Assembly (NCBI RefSeq): GCF_008386635.1
Contig: NZ_VUOE01000001.1
Coordinates: 248,001-312,000 of the forward strand
Length of the DNA stretch: 64,000 nucleotides
Reading direction: 5' to 3'
DNA from: Maribacter flavus
GTDB taxonomy: Bacteria; Bacteroidota; Bacteroidia; Flavobacteriales; Flavobacteriaceae
Each line of letters starts with the position of its first letter. Within the stretch, counting starts at the first letter, position 1. Of the stretch, positions 38,726 through 48,599 are shown one piece after another. The translations under genes and the position numbers were made by a program. The notes under the pieces are model-generated. The model worked only from the letters and a program-made list of their open reading frames with translations, made no database searches and was not told the DNA's origin.

Positions 38726-39910
38726 TTATTTGGTCTTTAATGTAAATGTTGTCTTGGTAGTATAAGTCTCACCAGGATTTAGAACTACGGAAGGAAATTC
38801 TTCTTGGTTAGGAGAATCCGGATAATGCTGGGTTTCCAAACAAAATCCACTTCTCTTGGCATATGTGCTATTATTTGGAGCAGGAAGGGTACCGTCCAAG
38901 AAATTTCCTGTATAAAACTGTATTCCCGGCTCATCGGTAGAGACTTCCAAAAATCTACCGGTTGCAGGGTGATAAGCGCTAGCCACTTTTCTAAAACCTG
39001 CCTGTTGGTCATTCAATACCCAGCAGTGATCATAACCGCCCCCCAGTTTCAACTGTTCGTTCTCTTCGGAAATATCCTCACCTACCGTCTTGGGTTCCCT
39101 AAAATCAAAAGGGGTACCTTCAACCGGCCTCAATTCTCCAGTAGGTATTAAGCCACTATCCACAGGTAAATAGGTATCTGCATCGATTTCAACCACATGG
39201 TCCAAAATAGTGTTGGAAAAATCTCCCGATAAATTAAAATAAGCATGTTGAGTTAGATTCACCACGGTGGCCTTATCCGTCGTAGCTTCATACAATACAT
39301 CCAGGGAATTGTCGTCATTCAAGGTATAGGTAACCGTAGTACTTAGATTTCCGGGAAAGCCCTCTTCCATGTCCTTGCTCAAATAGGTAAGAATGAGTGA
39401 AGCTGAATTCTCACCTACTTCCGTCTTGGCTTCCCAAACCTGTTTGTCAAATCCCTTGATACCGCCATGCAAACTATTTTCCCCATTGTTTTGCGCCAAG
39501 GTATATTCTTCTTCTCCGATACTGAACTTTCCTTTAGCAATACGGTTGCCATATCTTCCTATCAAAGCCCCAAAGAAAGGATTGTCCTTTTCATATTGGG
39601 CCAAATCATCAAAGCCTAGGACTACATTTTCCATGTTTCCGTCCTTGTCTGGGGTTCTCAAAGAAGTAATCCGACCTCCATAGGTGATAATATCCACTTC
39701 GATACCACCTTCATTTTTCAAGAAAAATTGGGTTACCTTTTTTCCGTCTTGGGTCGTTCCATAATTACTTTCAGTAATACCGACCTTGGATATATTCTTT
39801 TTGGGCGTTTCTTCTTTCATTTCCTTATCCTTTTTATCCTTACAATTTACAAATACCACCAGTGAAAGCAGCAATGCACATGTATAATAAATGTTGGTTG
39901 AATTTTTCAT
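38726..39910 (-). CDS. galM: Aldose 1-epimerase (mutarotase), lipoprotein
   Basis: 394 residues. A lipobox ends at Cys24 (VFVNCKDK), so it is probably a membrane-anchored, periplasmic lipoprotein. The GalM fold is clear: GRYGNRIAKGKFSI, NSLHGGIKGFDKQVW (His in the active site), LTQHAYFNLSG (catalytic His), the DHCWVLND substrate segment and FCLETQHYPDSPN (catalytic Glu). It interconverts anomers of L-arabinose or other aldoses, feeding the isomerase. Located between araA and the symporter. Confidence 0.85.
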   Translation of the reverse strand: MKNSTNIYYTCALLLSLVVFVNCKDKKDKEMKEETPKKNISKVGITESNYGTTQDGKKVTQFFLKNEGGIEVDIITYGGRITSLRTPDKDGNMENVVLGFDDLAQYEKDNPFFGALIGRYGNRIAKGKFSIGEEEYTLAQNNGENSLHGGIKGFDKQVWEAKTEVGENSASLILTYLSKDMEEGFPGNLSTTVTYTLNDDNSLDVLYEATTDKATVVNLTQHAYFNLSGDFSNTILDHVVEIDADTYLPVDSGLIPTGELRPVEGTPFDFREPKTVGEDISEENEQLKLGGGYDHCWVLNDQQAGFRKVASAYHPATGRFLEVSTDEPGIQFYTGNFLDGTLPAPNNSTYAKRSGFCLETQHYPDSPNQEEFPSVVLNPGETYTTKTTFTLKTK

Positions 39911-39922
39911 TTTTAAAGTTAT

Positions 39923-41422
39923 TTACAAGTTATTTTTAAACAATTGAAAGTAGGCTTCATTGGCATTCAATTGATTCTTTAAATCCCTAAGGGTCGTGTT
40001 CTTGTCGATAACCACGAGTTCAATACCTGCCATTTCGGCAAAATCCTCTATGAATTCAGTGGTCAGCGCTTGGGTATAAACCGTATGGTGCGCACCTCCA
40101 GCCAAAATCCAGCCCGTGGCGGCTACCTCCAAATTTGGATGGGCATCCCATAAAACCCTAGCTACCGGTAAGTTAGGTAATTTACCCTCTGGTTCTACTG
40201 CCTCTACTTCATTGACGATCAAACGGAACCTATTCCCCAAATCCACCAAGGAAACATTGATTGCCGGCCCAGCGGGAGAATTGAAGACCAAACGCACCGG
40301 ATCTTCCTTACCCCCTATTCCCAGAGGATGTACTTCACAAGAAGGCTTTCCATCCGCTATGGTCGGACAAATTTCCAGCATGTGAGATCCCATAACATAG
40401 GATTTTTGAGGGGTAAAGTGATAGGTATAATCCTCCATAAAAGAAGTTCCACCTTCAAGTCCCTCTGCCATTACTTTCATTGCCCTGAGCAATGCGGATG
40501 TTTTCCAATCTCCTTCCGCCCCAAAGCCATAACCATCTGCCATCAATCTTTGTGTAGCGATTCCTGGTAATTGTTTTAATTCACCAAGATTCTCAAAAGT
40601 ATCTGTGAAGGCCTTAAATCCGCCTTCATCCAAAAATTTTCTGAGTCCAAGTTCTATCTTGGCCGCCTCGATTAAGGAGCTTCTCTGATTTCCTCCTTCT
40701 TTCAAAGAATCACTCAATTCATATGCCTGCTCATAGTTCTCAACCAATGCATCGACCTCCTTTTGGTCCAATCCCTTTATGTGCTTGACCACATCTGACG
40801 AGTCATATCCATTCACGGAAAAGCCAAAACGAAACTGGGCCTCGACTTTATCACCATCGGTCACCGAAACCTCCCGCATATTATCCCCCAAGCGGGCGAC
40901 CTTTAAATTTTGAAATTCGTTCCATCCAAGGGCAACACGACTCCAATTTCCCAGTTTTTGCTGTACCCTTTCCGTTTGCCAATGCCCGACAATAATTTTT
41001 CTGTTTTTGCGCATTCGGGTCATCAAATGACCAAACTCCCGATCTCCGTGAGCAGATTGGTTCAGGTTCATGAAATCCATATCTATGGATTCCCAAGGTA
41101 TTTCCGCATTGAATTGGGTATGCAGATGGCAAAGAGGCTTGTTAAGAACACTTAGACCCTTTATCCACATCTTTGCCGGTGAGAAGGTATGCATCCAAGT
41201 AATTATGCCAATGCAATCTTTATTTGAACTTGCTTCCAAGCAGATATCCGTGATTTCCTGGGGTGTCTTTACTGTAGGTTTATATACAATTGGCAATAGG
41301 ATAAATGCCGATCTATTCAATCCGTTAACGATTTCCTGTGAATTTTTTGTGACCTGATCAAGTGTTTCAGGTCCGTATAAATGTTGGCTTCCCGTTACAA
41401 ACCAAATTTCCTTCTCTGCCAT
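39923..41422 (-). CDS. araA: L-arabinose isomerase
   Basis: 499 residues, the standard AraA length, starting [17 protein letters not shown] after the initiator. Metal ligands and catalytic residues sit in the conserved [20 protein letters not shown] and GGAHHTVYT segments. It converts L-arabinose to L-ribulose in the cytoplasm. It is followed by the epimerase and symporter genes and preceded by araD and araB, a complete catabolic order. Confidence 0.95.
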   Translation of the reverse strand: MAEKEIWFVTGSQHLYGPETLDQVTKNSQEIVNGLNRSAFILLPIVYKPTVKTPQEITDICLEASSNKDCIGIITWMHTFSPAKMWIKGLSVLNKPLCHLHTQFNAEIPWESIDMDFMNLNQSAHGDREFGHLMTRMRKNRKIIVGHWQTERVQQKLGNWSRVALGWNEFQNLKVARLGDNMREVSVTDGDKVEAQFRFGFSVNGYDSSDVVKHIKGLDQKEVDALVENYEQAYELSDSLKEGGNQRSSLIEAAKIELGLRKFLDEGGFKAFTDTFENLGELKQLPGIATQRLMADGYGFGAEGDWKTSALLRAMKVMAEGLEGGTSFMEDYTYHFTPQKSYVMGSHMLEICPTIADGKPSCEVHPLGIGGKEDPVRLVFNSPAGPAINVSLVDLGNRFRLIVNEVEAVEPEGKLPNLPVARVLWDAHPNLEVAATGWILAGGAHHTVYTQALTTEFIEDFAEMAGIELVVIDKNTTLRDLKNQLNANEAYFQLFKNNL

Positions 41423-41448
41423 ATATTTAATTATAAATCTGTTGTTAG

Positions 41449-42153
41449 TTATTTTTGTCCGTAGTATGCATTTTTTCCATGCTTACGTTCGTAGTGTTTT
41501 TTTACAAGGGAATCCTTAAGTCTTGGGGCTTTGGGATTTATTTGCAACGTTAGATAGGCCATTTGGGCCACGGTTTCCAAAACCTTACTGTTATACACGG
41601 CCTTGGCCGCCGTTTTGCCCCATGCAAAAGGGCCGTGGTTTCCCAAGAGGACCATTTCCACTTCTTCAGGGGAAAGATTTCGATCCTTGAAACATTCCAA
41701 TATTTGAATCCCGGTATTGTGTTCGTAATTACCCTCTATAAGTTCATCGCGCATTGGTTCCGCACAGGGAATATCCTTTGTTAAATGATCTGCATGCGTC
41801 GTCCCGAAAATAGGTATATCTTTTTGGGCCTGTGCCCAGGCTACCGAGTATGTCGCATGGGTGTGCGCTATACCTCCAATATGTTCCCAATTCTTATACA
41901 AATAGGCATGTGTCTTGGTATCCGATGAAGGGCGCATCGAACCTTCGATTATAGTGTTGTCATAATCCAAGATGACGATATCCTCAGGTTTCAGTTTCTC
42001 ATAGGGCACTCCACTGGGTTTTATGGCAAAAACGCCATTTTCCCTGTCCACAGCGCTCACATTCCCAAAGGTGTAGATGACCAGACCTAGGTTGTTCAGT
42101 TCCATATTCGCTTCAAAACATTCCTGCTTCAGTGCTTCGTATTTTGAACTCAT
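41449..42153 (-). CDS. araD: L-ribulose-5-phosphate 4-epimerase
   Basis: 234 residues, class II aldolase fold. Zinc ligands are visible in [14 protein letters not shown] (two His, about 97 and 99) and in [11 protein letters not shown] (His about 171). It makes D-xylulose 5-phosphate for the pentose phosphate pathway. It lies three bases after araB and 26 before araA. Confidence 0.93.
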   Translation of the reverse strand: MSSKYEALKQECFEANMELNNLGLVIYTFGNVSAVDRENGVFAIKPSGVPYEKLKPEDIVILDYDNTIIEGSMRPSSDTKTHAYLYKNWEHIGGIAHTHATYSVAWAQAQKDIPIFGTTHADHLTKDIPCAEPMRDELIEGNYEHNTGIQILECFKDRNLSPEEVEMVLLGNHGPFAWGKTAAKAVYNSKVLETVAQMAYLTLQINPKAPRLKDSLVKKHYERKHGKNAYYGQK

Positions 42154-42156
42154 ATC

Positions 42157-43833
42157 TTATTCCGATTTTATGGTTGTTTCGATGAATTTTCCCAGTTCAT
42201 TATAGGATTCCATCAATTGCCGATATGTTCCAACGGAAGCTTGCTGGGGATGATATTCCGCTTCAAAATCACTGCCCATGTACTTGCTCGCCTCCACGAC
42301 ATTGGGATAAATTCCCGACGCAACCGCGGCATAAATTGCGGCTCCCAAAGCAGGCGCCTGATCCGAGGCTGCCACCTTAATGGGCATATTCATCACATTG
42401 GCCAAGGTCTGCATGATAAAAGGTGACTTCCGTGCCACACCACCGATACCAATCACCGAATTGATTTGTACGCCCTCTTCCTGAAAACGGTCCGCAATTT
42501 TTTTGGAACCAAAACAAATAGCATTCACCAAGGCCTTGAAAATATGGGGTGCCTTACTCCCCAACGAAAGATTGGAAATGGCACTTTTCAAGTTCTGATC
42601 GGCATCAGGGGTACGGCGCCCATTGATCCAGTCCAGTGCGGTGGGTATACTTTCGGACAAGGGTATTGCTTCGGCCGCATCAGATAGTTTTTTGATAAAA
42701 TCGCGCTCTATTTCTTCCTTTAAATCTATTTTCTGTTGTTCCGATAAAATATCGGAAGTCAAAACCAAATTATCGATAGGCCATGAAAGTACGTCCTTGA
42801 ACCAGGCCAGCAAATCCCCAAAAGCGGATTGACCCGCTTCCAAACCCACCAAACCGGGTATGACCGAACCATCTACCTGTCCGCAGATACCCTTTATCGT
42901 TTTACCATCTATATCGGTATCAGTGGCCACTATAATGTCACAGGTAGAGGTTCCCATAACACGTACCAGGGCATTCTCATCAATTTTTGCACCCACGGCC
43001 CCGGAATGCGCATCAAAAGTGCCTACGGCAACAACGGTATCCGTGGTGAGTCCCAAACGATTTGCCCATTCTTGGCTCAATGTGCCTGCTACCTCGTCAG
43101 ATGTAAAGGTTTCTTCATATAGACGGTCCCTTAAATCCGAAAGATAGGGATGTATTTTGCCCAAAAAATCCTTTGGGGGCAATCCGCCCCAGCTTTGATG
43201 CCACATCGCCTTATGACCCGCGGCACATCTACTGCGTTTAAAGGTTTCCAAATTTTTATCTTCAATCAAGAGGTAGGTCATTAGATCACAATGCTCCATC
43301 CAAGTATAGGCATTGTTCCTAACAGCCTCATCTTGCTGGACAACATGGGCGATTTTGGCCCAGAACCATTCCGAAGAATAAATTCCGCCCACATATTTCG
43401 TAAAATTCTCACCGCCCCATGAAACCCCTAATTCGTTTATGAGTTCCGCTTCCTTAATGGCCGTATGGTCCTTCCATAAGACCATCATGGCATTTGGGTT
43501 TTCGGCAAAACCCTCCACCAAGGCCAACGGTGTACCGTCTTTGGTTACAGGCACCGGAGACGATCCCGTGGTATCTATACAGATTCCCTTTACATCGGCC
43601 GGGTCTATATTGCTCCGGTTCATAACCGCTTTTACTGTGTGCTCCAGCCCTTCGATATGATCCAAGGGATGTTGCCGAAACTGATTAATGGACGGATTGC
43701 AATACTTATTTTGCTTCCATCTTTTATACCAACAAACTTCTGAGGCTATCTCCTCTCCATTTTGGGTATTGATAAGTACGGCCCGGACGGAATCCGAACC
43801 GTAATCCAACCCAATAACATATGATGTCTTCAA
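42157..43833 (-). CDS. araB: Ribulokinase
   Basis: 558 residues, FGGY kinase family. The N-terminal GLDYGSDSVRAVLI phosphate segment, the DTTGSSPVPV region (about 89-98), GTFDAHSGAVGAK near 270 and GGVARKSPFIMQTLANVM near 450 fit AraB. It phosphorylates L-ribulose with ATP. It overlaps the GH127 gene by four bases, so hydrolase and kinase are translationally linked. Confidence 0.93.
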   Translation of the reverse strand: MKTSYVIGLDYGSDSVRAVLINTQNGEEIASEVCWYKRWKQNKYCNPSINQFRQHPLDHIEGLEHTVKAVMNRSNIDPADVKGICIDTTGSSPVPVTKDGTPLALVEGFAENPNAMMVLWKDHTAIKEAELINELGVSWGGENFTKYVGGIYSSEWFWAKIAHVVQQDEAVRNNAYTWMEHCDLMTYLLIEDKNLETFKRSRCAAGHKAMWHQSWGGLPPKDFLGKIHPYLSDLRDRLYEETFTSDEVAGTLSQEWANRLGLTTDTVVAVGTFDAHSGAVGAKIDENALVRVMGTSTCDIIVATDTDIDGKTIKGICGQVDGSVIPGLVGLEAGQSAFGDLLAWFKDVLSWPIDNLVLTSDILSEQQKIDLKEEIERDFIKKLSDAAEAIPLSESIPTALDWINGRRTPDADQNLKSAISNLSLGSKAPHIFKALVNAICFGSKKIADRFQEEGVQINSVIGIGGVARKSPFIMQTLANVMNMPIKVAASDQAPALGAAIYAAVASGIYPNVVEASKYMGSDFEAEYHPQQASVGTYRQLMESYNELGKFIETTIKSE

Positions 43834-45824
43834 TTTTTGATTTGTTTTTTTGAATTCTTCCCGGGCAACCAGACCTTCATTTTTCCTACCCCCCTATTGG
43901 ACCATGCATAATATGGAATTGCCTTGAAACTTTCGGTATTTATGGTATTCACCCCTTCCAAAAAATTTTCTTCCATGGTCACCGAAAAATTAGAACTGTC
44001 CGTAACGGCAATATCTTCAAAACCAGCCTTATTGTCCACCTCTTCTAGAGCATAGACCAATGGCCCGTATTCCAAGGCTACCTTTCCTTTGTTCTCAGCC
44101 ACCATTACAGACGTCTCCGCCAAACGGACTTCCATAGGAAACTCCAATTCGATGGATATACCAGCTACCTCAGCGCCATCTAAAGTAATATATCCATCGT
44201 TTAATTCTACCTTCCTATTTTCACCATTTATTTTTAGCGTGATGGGGCTAGAAAGATTATTTCTGTATTGATACAGGTCGCTGGGCAAAACCTCGTTGCG
44301 TGCCCACCCTGGCACCCTAAGTTTCATTTTAAAATCGGGATTTTTGCTATCCTTAACATTGATTCCGACCCTTCCATCCCAAGGATAATTCGTTTCCTTT
44401 TTAACCTCCAAAGACTGTGTTGGCAAGTCAATCGTTGCCTCGTTGGAAGCATATAGGTTTACAAAAACAGTATCATCACTCTTAGAATATAAAAGACCGG
44501 GGATGGCCGGAACAAACCTAACTACATTGGTAGGGCAGCACGAACAATCGAACCAAGATTTGCGGGTAGCGGCCCCTTGGTTGAATTCATATTTACCATC
44601 GGATTCCAAGGCATTGGGATAAAAGAAATGGGTACCGTCCAAGGATATTCCAGAAATAAGGCCGTTATACAAGGTACGTTCTATAATATCAAAATACTTT
44701 ACTTCACCTGTCAAATTATGCAGCCGGTGGTTCCAATATACGTCGCCAATGGAGGCACAAGTTTCGTTATAGGCTGTCAAATTGGGCAGCTCATAATTCT
44801 CGCCAAAGGATTCCTGGTCGTGCCTGGCGCCGATTCCTCCTGTGATATACATTTTTTTACCCACCATATTGTCCCATAATTTATGCACGGCGCTCAGGTA
44901 GGCAGAATCGTTTTTCATAGCAGCTATATCTGTCATTGCTGCATACATGTAAACGGCCCTTACGGCGTGCCCCACAACCTCGTCCTGATTGACTACGGGA
45001 ACGTGGTCCTGTGAATAGGTACCGAAGAGTTCATGATTATCTGGGTTGCCCCTATTGTCCAAGAAATACTTGGCCAAATTTAGGTAGTCTTCTTTTCCGG
45101 TAACCTCGAATAATTTTATTAGTCCAGTTTCTATTATCTGATGTCCTGGTACTGCAGCTATCTTGTCATCACCCTCCCCAAAAGTTGCCACCATTAGATT
45201 GGCATTTTTAAGGGCGATATCCAAGAAATTCCGTTTTCCGGTAGCTTTATAGTGTACCACTGCGGCCTCGTACATATGGCCGGCATTGTAAAGTTCATGG
45301 CTTGCCGCAAGGGATTCCCATCTTTTTCCCTCCTTTACCTCCACCCAAGTTGCGGGTGGCTTTGCCGGATTTATGGTACGCCATGTGGTCAAATAACCAT
45401 CGGACTCCTGACCAATTTTTATGATTCCCACCAAGGAATCCAACAAAGTTTCCAATTTTGGATTTGGAGAACTTATCAAAGAATTAGAGGCTCCTTCTAT
45501 GATTTTATAAACATCGGAATCATCAAAAGGCATTACCCCACGAACAGCTCCCTCCATTTTGCCCCCGGCTATCAAAAAGTTATCGAACCTACCTTCTTCC
45601 CTGCATTTTTCAATGGCGTATTCAATGGTCCTTTCCTGAACCTTTTGTATCCATGGCAACCAAAATTTATCCGTTAATCGAACATGTTGGATGTTTACGG
45701 GCGTTATTGGATAACCAGCCGCTTTTTCTTTAACATCAGAAGCAAATTCCTTAACCTCAGTCTTACAAGAGATTATCAAAAGGAAACAAATGATACAATA
45801 AAAAAACCGCTTTTGTTTATTCAT
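43830..45824 (-). CDS. GH127 beta-L-arabinofuranosidase, lipoprotein
   Basis: 664 residues. A lipobox (LIISC, Cys20) makes it a lipoprotein. The GH127 (DUF1680) catalytic set is visible: Glu354 and Cys356 in YNETCASIG and Cys429-Cys430 in DCSCCPTN, corresponding to Glu338, Cys340, Cys417 and Cys418 of HypBA1, where they bind zinc and the Cys is the nucleophile. It releases L-arabinose from beta-arabinofuranosides such as those of hydroxyproline-rich glycoproteins. It stands between the GH51 and araB genes. Confidence 0.88.
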   Translation of the reverse strand: MNKQKRFFYCIICFLLIISCKTEVKEFASDVKEKAAGYPITPVNIQHVRLTDKFWLPWIQKVQERTIEYAIEKCREEGRFDNFLIAGGKMEGAVRGVMPFDDSDVYKIIEGASNSLISSPNPKLETLLDSLVGIIKIGQESDGYLTTWRTINPAKPPATWVEVKEGKRWESLAASHELYNAGHMYEAAVVHYKATGKRNFLDIALKNANLMVATFGEGDDKIAAVPGHQIIETGLIKLFEVTGKEDYLNLAKYFLDNRGNPDNHELFGTYSQDHVPVVNQDEVVGHAVRAVYMYAAMTDIAAMKNDSAYLSAVHKLWDNMVGKKMYITGGIGARHDQESFGENYELPNLTAYNETCASIGDVYWNHRLHNLTGEVKYFDIIERTLYNGLISGISLDGTHFFYPNALESDGKYEFNQGAATRKSWFDCSCCPTNVVRFVPAIPGLLYSKSDDTVFVNLYASNEATIDLPTQSLEVKKETNYPWDGRVGINVKDSKNPDFKMKLRVPGWARNEVLPSDLYQYRNNLSSPITLKINGENRKVELNDGYITLDGAEVAGISIELEFPMEVRLAETSVMVAENKGKVALEYGPLVYALEEVDNKAGFEDIAVTDSSNFSVTMEENFLEGVNTINTESFKAIPYYAWSNRGVGKMKVWLPGKNSKKQIKN

Positions 45825-45842
45825 CCTTTTATACCTTTTAGT

Positions 45843-47402
45843 TTACTTAATTCCTTCCAATACAACAACGGAAAAAGGCGGTAACTCAACCTCCAAAACA
45901 CCCTTTTTGAACGTAAAGCCCTTATAATCTTTAGGCTCTATTTTATTGGGATTGTCAAAAGTATTATGGTCCTGTAGTTTATCCGATGCTAAAATTCGAC
46001 CTGTAACTTCCCTTATTCCCAATGCATTCAAATCTATGGAGACCATGTTTTCATTATGTGCATCTATATTCACAAGAGATATATGCATCTTACCTGAATC
46101 ATCCATTGATGCAGAGGCATTTACTGCAGGAAGACTTTCTCCCTCATAAGTGTACTCAGGAGATTCAAAGGAAAGCGGAATCAATTTGGCATCTTGATGC
46201 ACTTTGTACATGTTCATTACATGATATGTGGGGGTAAGAATCATTTTCTCTTTATCTGTCAAAATAACTGCCTGAAGTACGTTCACGGTCTGGGCGAGAT
46301 TTGCCATTTTTACCCTGTCCGCGTGATTATTGAAAATATTGAGGTTCATACCGGCAATCATTGCATCGCGCATCGTGTTTTGCTGATAAAGAAAACCTGG
46401 ATTGGTTCCTTCGGCAACCTCATACCAGCCGCCCCATTCGTCCACAATGAGGTCCACCTGCTTTTCTTTGTCGTATTTATCCATTATGGCAGTATGTTTG
46501 ACAATCAATTCCTCCATAAGCCATGACTCCTTCATGGTCTTGAAATAGAGGTCCTCCGTAAAATCCACATCAGAACCCTTTGCGCTCCAATCAATCACGC
46601 TATAGTGATGCAAGGCAACGCCTTGGAGCATTTTCTTAGGTATATTTTTCATTAGCACTTCTGTCCAGTTATAGTCGTCATTGCTGGCACCCGAAGCTAT
46701 TTTGTAAAGACCTCCCTCAACGTCTGCGTCTGACATGAAAGTGACATATTTTTTATAGATATCCGCATAATATTCCGGACGCATATTTCCACCGCAACCC
46801 CAGGCTTCATTACCAATTCCCCAATATTTGACGGTCCAAGGTTCATCCCTACCGTTCTCCCTTCGTAAATCAGACATGGGGCTTTTCCCTTTAAAATTGG
46901 TGTACTGTACCCAATCCGCCAATTCCTGTACCGTACCACTTCCTACATTTCCAGAGAGATAAGGTTCCGTATCAAGAACCTCACATAAGTTCAAAAAATT
47001 ATGGGTTCCAAAACTGTTGTCTTCTGTAACGCCACCCCACCAGGTATTAACGATAGTTGGTCTATTTTCCTGGGGCCCAATACCATCTTTCCAATGATAT
47101 GTATCTGCAAAACAACCACCGGGCCAACGTAAATTGGGGATTTGTAGTTCTTTCAGTGCATCGATGATATCGTTTCGTACGCCTTCGGTATTAGGTATCA
47201 TACTATTATCTCCAACATAAAAACCCTCATAAATACATCTACCCAAATGTTCGGCAAAATGTCCATAGATGTGTTTACTAATTATGGGAGCGTCATCAAA
47301 ATCTTCAATTTTAATAGTGCTTTGTTTGGACTGACCAATGACAACGCCATGACCTAAAAAAAGAATCAAAGTTGTTAAACCATAAAATCTAAGTGTTTTC
47401 AT
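45843..47402 (-). CDS. GH51 alpha-L-arabinofuranosidase, exported
   Basis: 519 residues with a signal peptide (about 1-23). The GH51 pattern is clear: the acid/base Glu199 in WGIGNEAWGCGG and the nucleophile Glu322 in IVDEWGGWYE, plus RWPGGCFADTYHW near 92. It removes alpha-L-arabinofuranosyl groups from arabinan or arabinoxylan. It is the first gene of the operon and the most promoter-proximal. The divergent araR-type gene lies about 420 bases upstream. Confidence 0.92.
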   Translation of the reverse strand: MKTLRFYGLTTLILFLGHGVVIGQSKQSTIKIEDFDDAPIISKHIYGHFAEHLGRCIYEGFYVGDNSMIPNTEGVRNDIIDALKELQIPNLRWPGGCFADTYHWKDGIGPQENRPTIVNTWWGGVTEDNSFGTHNFLNLCEVLDTEPYLSGNVGSGTVQELADWVQYTNFKGKSPMSDLRRENGRDEPWTVKYWGIGNEAWGCGGNMRPEYYADIYKKYVTFMSDADVEGGLYKIASGASNDDYNWTEVLMKNIPKKMLQGVALHHYSVIDWSAKGSDVDFTEDLYFKTMKESWLMEELIVKHTAIMDKYDKEKQVDLIVDEWGGWYEVAEGTNPGFLYQQNTMRDAMIAGMNLNIFNNHADRVKMANLAQTVNVLQAVILTDKEKMILTPTYHVMNMYKVHQDAKLIPLSFESPEYTYEGESLPAVNASASMDDSGKMHISLVNIDAHNENMVSIDLNALGIREVTGRILASDKLQDHNTFDNPNKIEPKDYKGFTFKKGVLEVELPPFSVVVLEGIK

Positions 47403-47823
47403 AAAGTGTTTTTATTTGTGTTCCGATAATTACTTTTTTTCAAAAAATTCAATTCATGTAGTCGCATCAGGCCTTTATATTAAAATACAATGCTGGAGTT
47501 CATCCAATATTTTATAGTTTCGGACCCCTACTTAAAATAATCCACCATCATAATACTCAAAAAATGGCAAGTTCTCCGATAAACCAAGTGAGCTATTACG
47601 CTTTATAACTCATGACCGCTAATTTAATCAGCTTATTAAAAGTGTATTTTTAACACGTGTAAATAAACAGCAGATATTTGAATTTTCCAAGTTGATTTAA
47701 GCATTAATCTTAATTGGAAGTAATATTTTTTCGCAATTATATATTTTAAGTAATGAAATGTATATGAAAATAGCCTGATTTTAACTAAATTTCCTAGCTA
47801 AATATACCAACAACTCCACAACA
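47403..47823. promoter_or_regulatory. Divergent control region of the arabinose locus
   Basis: A 421-base AT-rich region between the GH51 gene and the regulator. The clearest signal is TTAACACGTGTAAA at 47650-47663 (core palindrome ACACGTGT, 47653-47660), preceded by a GTGT..ACAC arrangement from 47642. This is a candidate AraR operator. No exact TAnnTTTG match was found for the operon promoter. Confidence 0.4.
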
Positions 47824-48543
47824 TTGCAGAATACCGACCAAAAAGAAATTTTATCACTTGCTTATTACGACCACGAGGACAAGGTTCTACTTGCTGTAGA
47901 CTGTATCATTTTTGGCTTTGACCAAGAAGAGCTGAAAATATTATTAGTAAAAAGGGGCTTTGAACCCGAAAAAGGAAAGTGGTCCCTAATTGGGGGGTTT
48001 CTTAAAAAAGAGGAAGACCTTGATATTGCCGCCAGTAGGGTACTCTATCATTTGACGGGCCTGAACAATATCTACATGGAGCAACTTTATACCTACAGTA
48101 AGGTTGATAGAGATCCTGCAGATCGAACCCTATCCGTTGCCTATTATGCGCTTATCGATATTGCAAATCACGACAAGGAATTGATAAAACAAAATTCCGC
48201 AAAATGGTTTCCCATCAAAGAGGCTCCAAATTTGATTTTTGACCATAACGACATGGTTGAAAGGGCCATGGCCAGACTTCGAAGAAGGGCCTTGAGCAAA
48301 CCCATAGGTTTTGAACTCCTGCCCGAAAAATTTACCATGCGACAGCTCCAAAAACTGTACGAAGGCATCATGGGGAAAAAACTGGACAAGCGGAACTTTA
48401 TCAGCAAATTCAATTCCTTCGATATTCTCATCAAATTGGATGAAAAGGATATGAGCTCTTCCAAAAAAGGGGCCTTTCTATATAAATTCAATGAGGAAAA
48501 GTACAATCGTAAGGTTGAAGAGGGCTTCAATTTCAAGATTTAA
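47824..48543 (+). CDS. araR: NUDIX-type transcriptional regulator of arabinose use (AraR, NrtR family)
   Basis: 239 residues, apparently starting with TTG at 47824 as no ATG is close. The N-terminal NUDIX-like domain (about 15-145) has a degenerate Nudix box, GGFLKKEEDLDIAASRVLYH, that lacks the usual REXXEE core and so probably binds rather than hydrolyses. The C-terminal winged helix (about 160-239, FTMRQLQKLYEGIMGKKLDK) is NrtR-like. In Bacteroides thetaiotaomicron a protein of this architecture, BtAraR, is the L-arabinose-responsive repressor. Divergence from the arabinose operon supports the same role here. Confidence 0.82.
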   Translation: MQNTDQKEILSLAYYDHEDKVLLAVDCIIFGFDQEELKILLVKRGFEPEKGKWSLIGGFLKKEEDLDIAASRVLYHLTGLNNIYMEQLYTYSKVDRDPADRTLSVAYYALIDIANHDKELIKQNSAKWFPIKEAPNLIFDHNDMVERAMARLRRRALSKPIGFELLPEKFTMRQLQKLYEGIMGKKLDKRNFISKFNSFDILIKLDEKDMSSSKKGAFLYKFNEEKYNRKVEEGFNFKI

Positions 48544-48550
48544 AAAAAGA

Positions 48551-48569
48551 GGTATCCAAAATGGATACC
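48551..48569 (-). terminator. Terminator of the ferritin-like gene pair
   Basis: GGTATCC-aaaat-GGATACC; on the minus strand it is followed by CTCTTTTTTT. It may also catch transcripts from araR. Confidence 0.7.
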
Positions 48570-48599
48570 CCTAAAACAATCAACCTAACCTAAACAAAA

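Noticed and set aside
37198-47000. Many plus-strand frames over the arabinose operon
   Set aside because: All lie opposite long, well-recognised minus-strand genes and have no family features.
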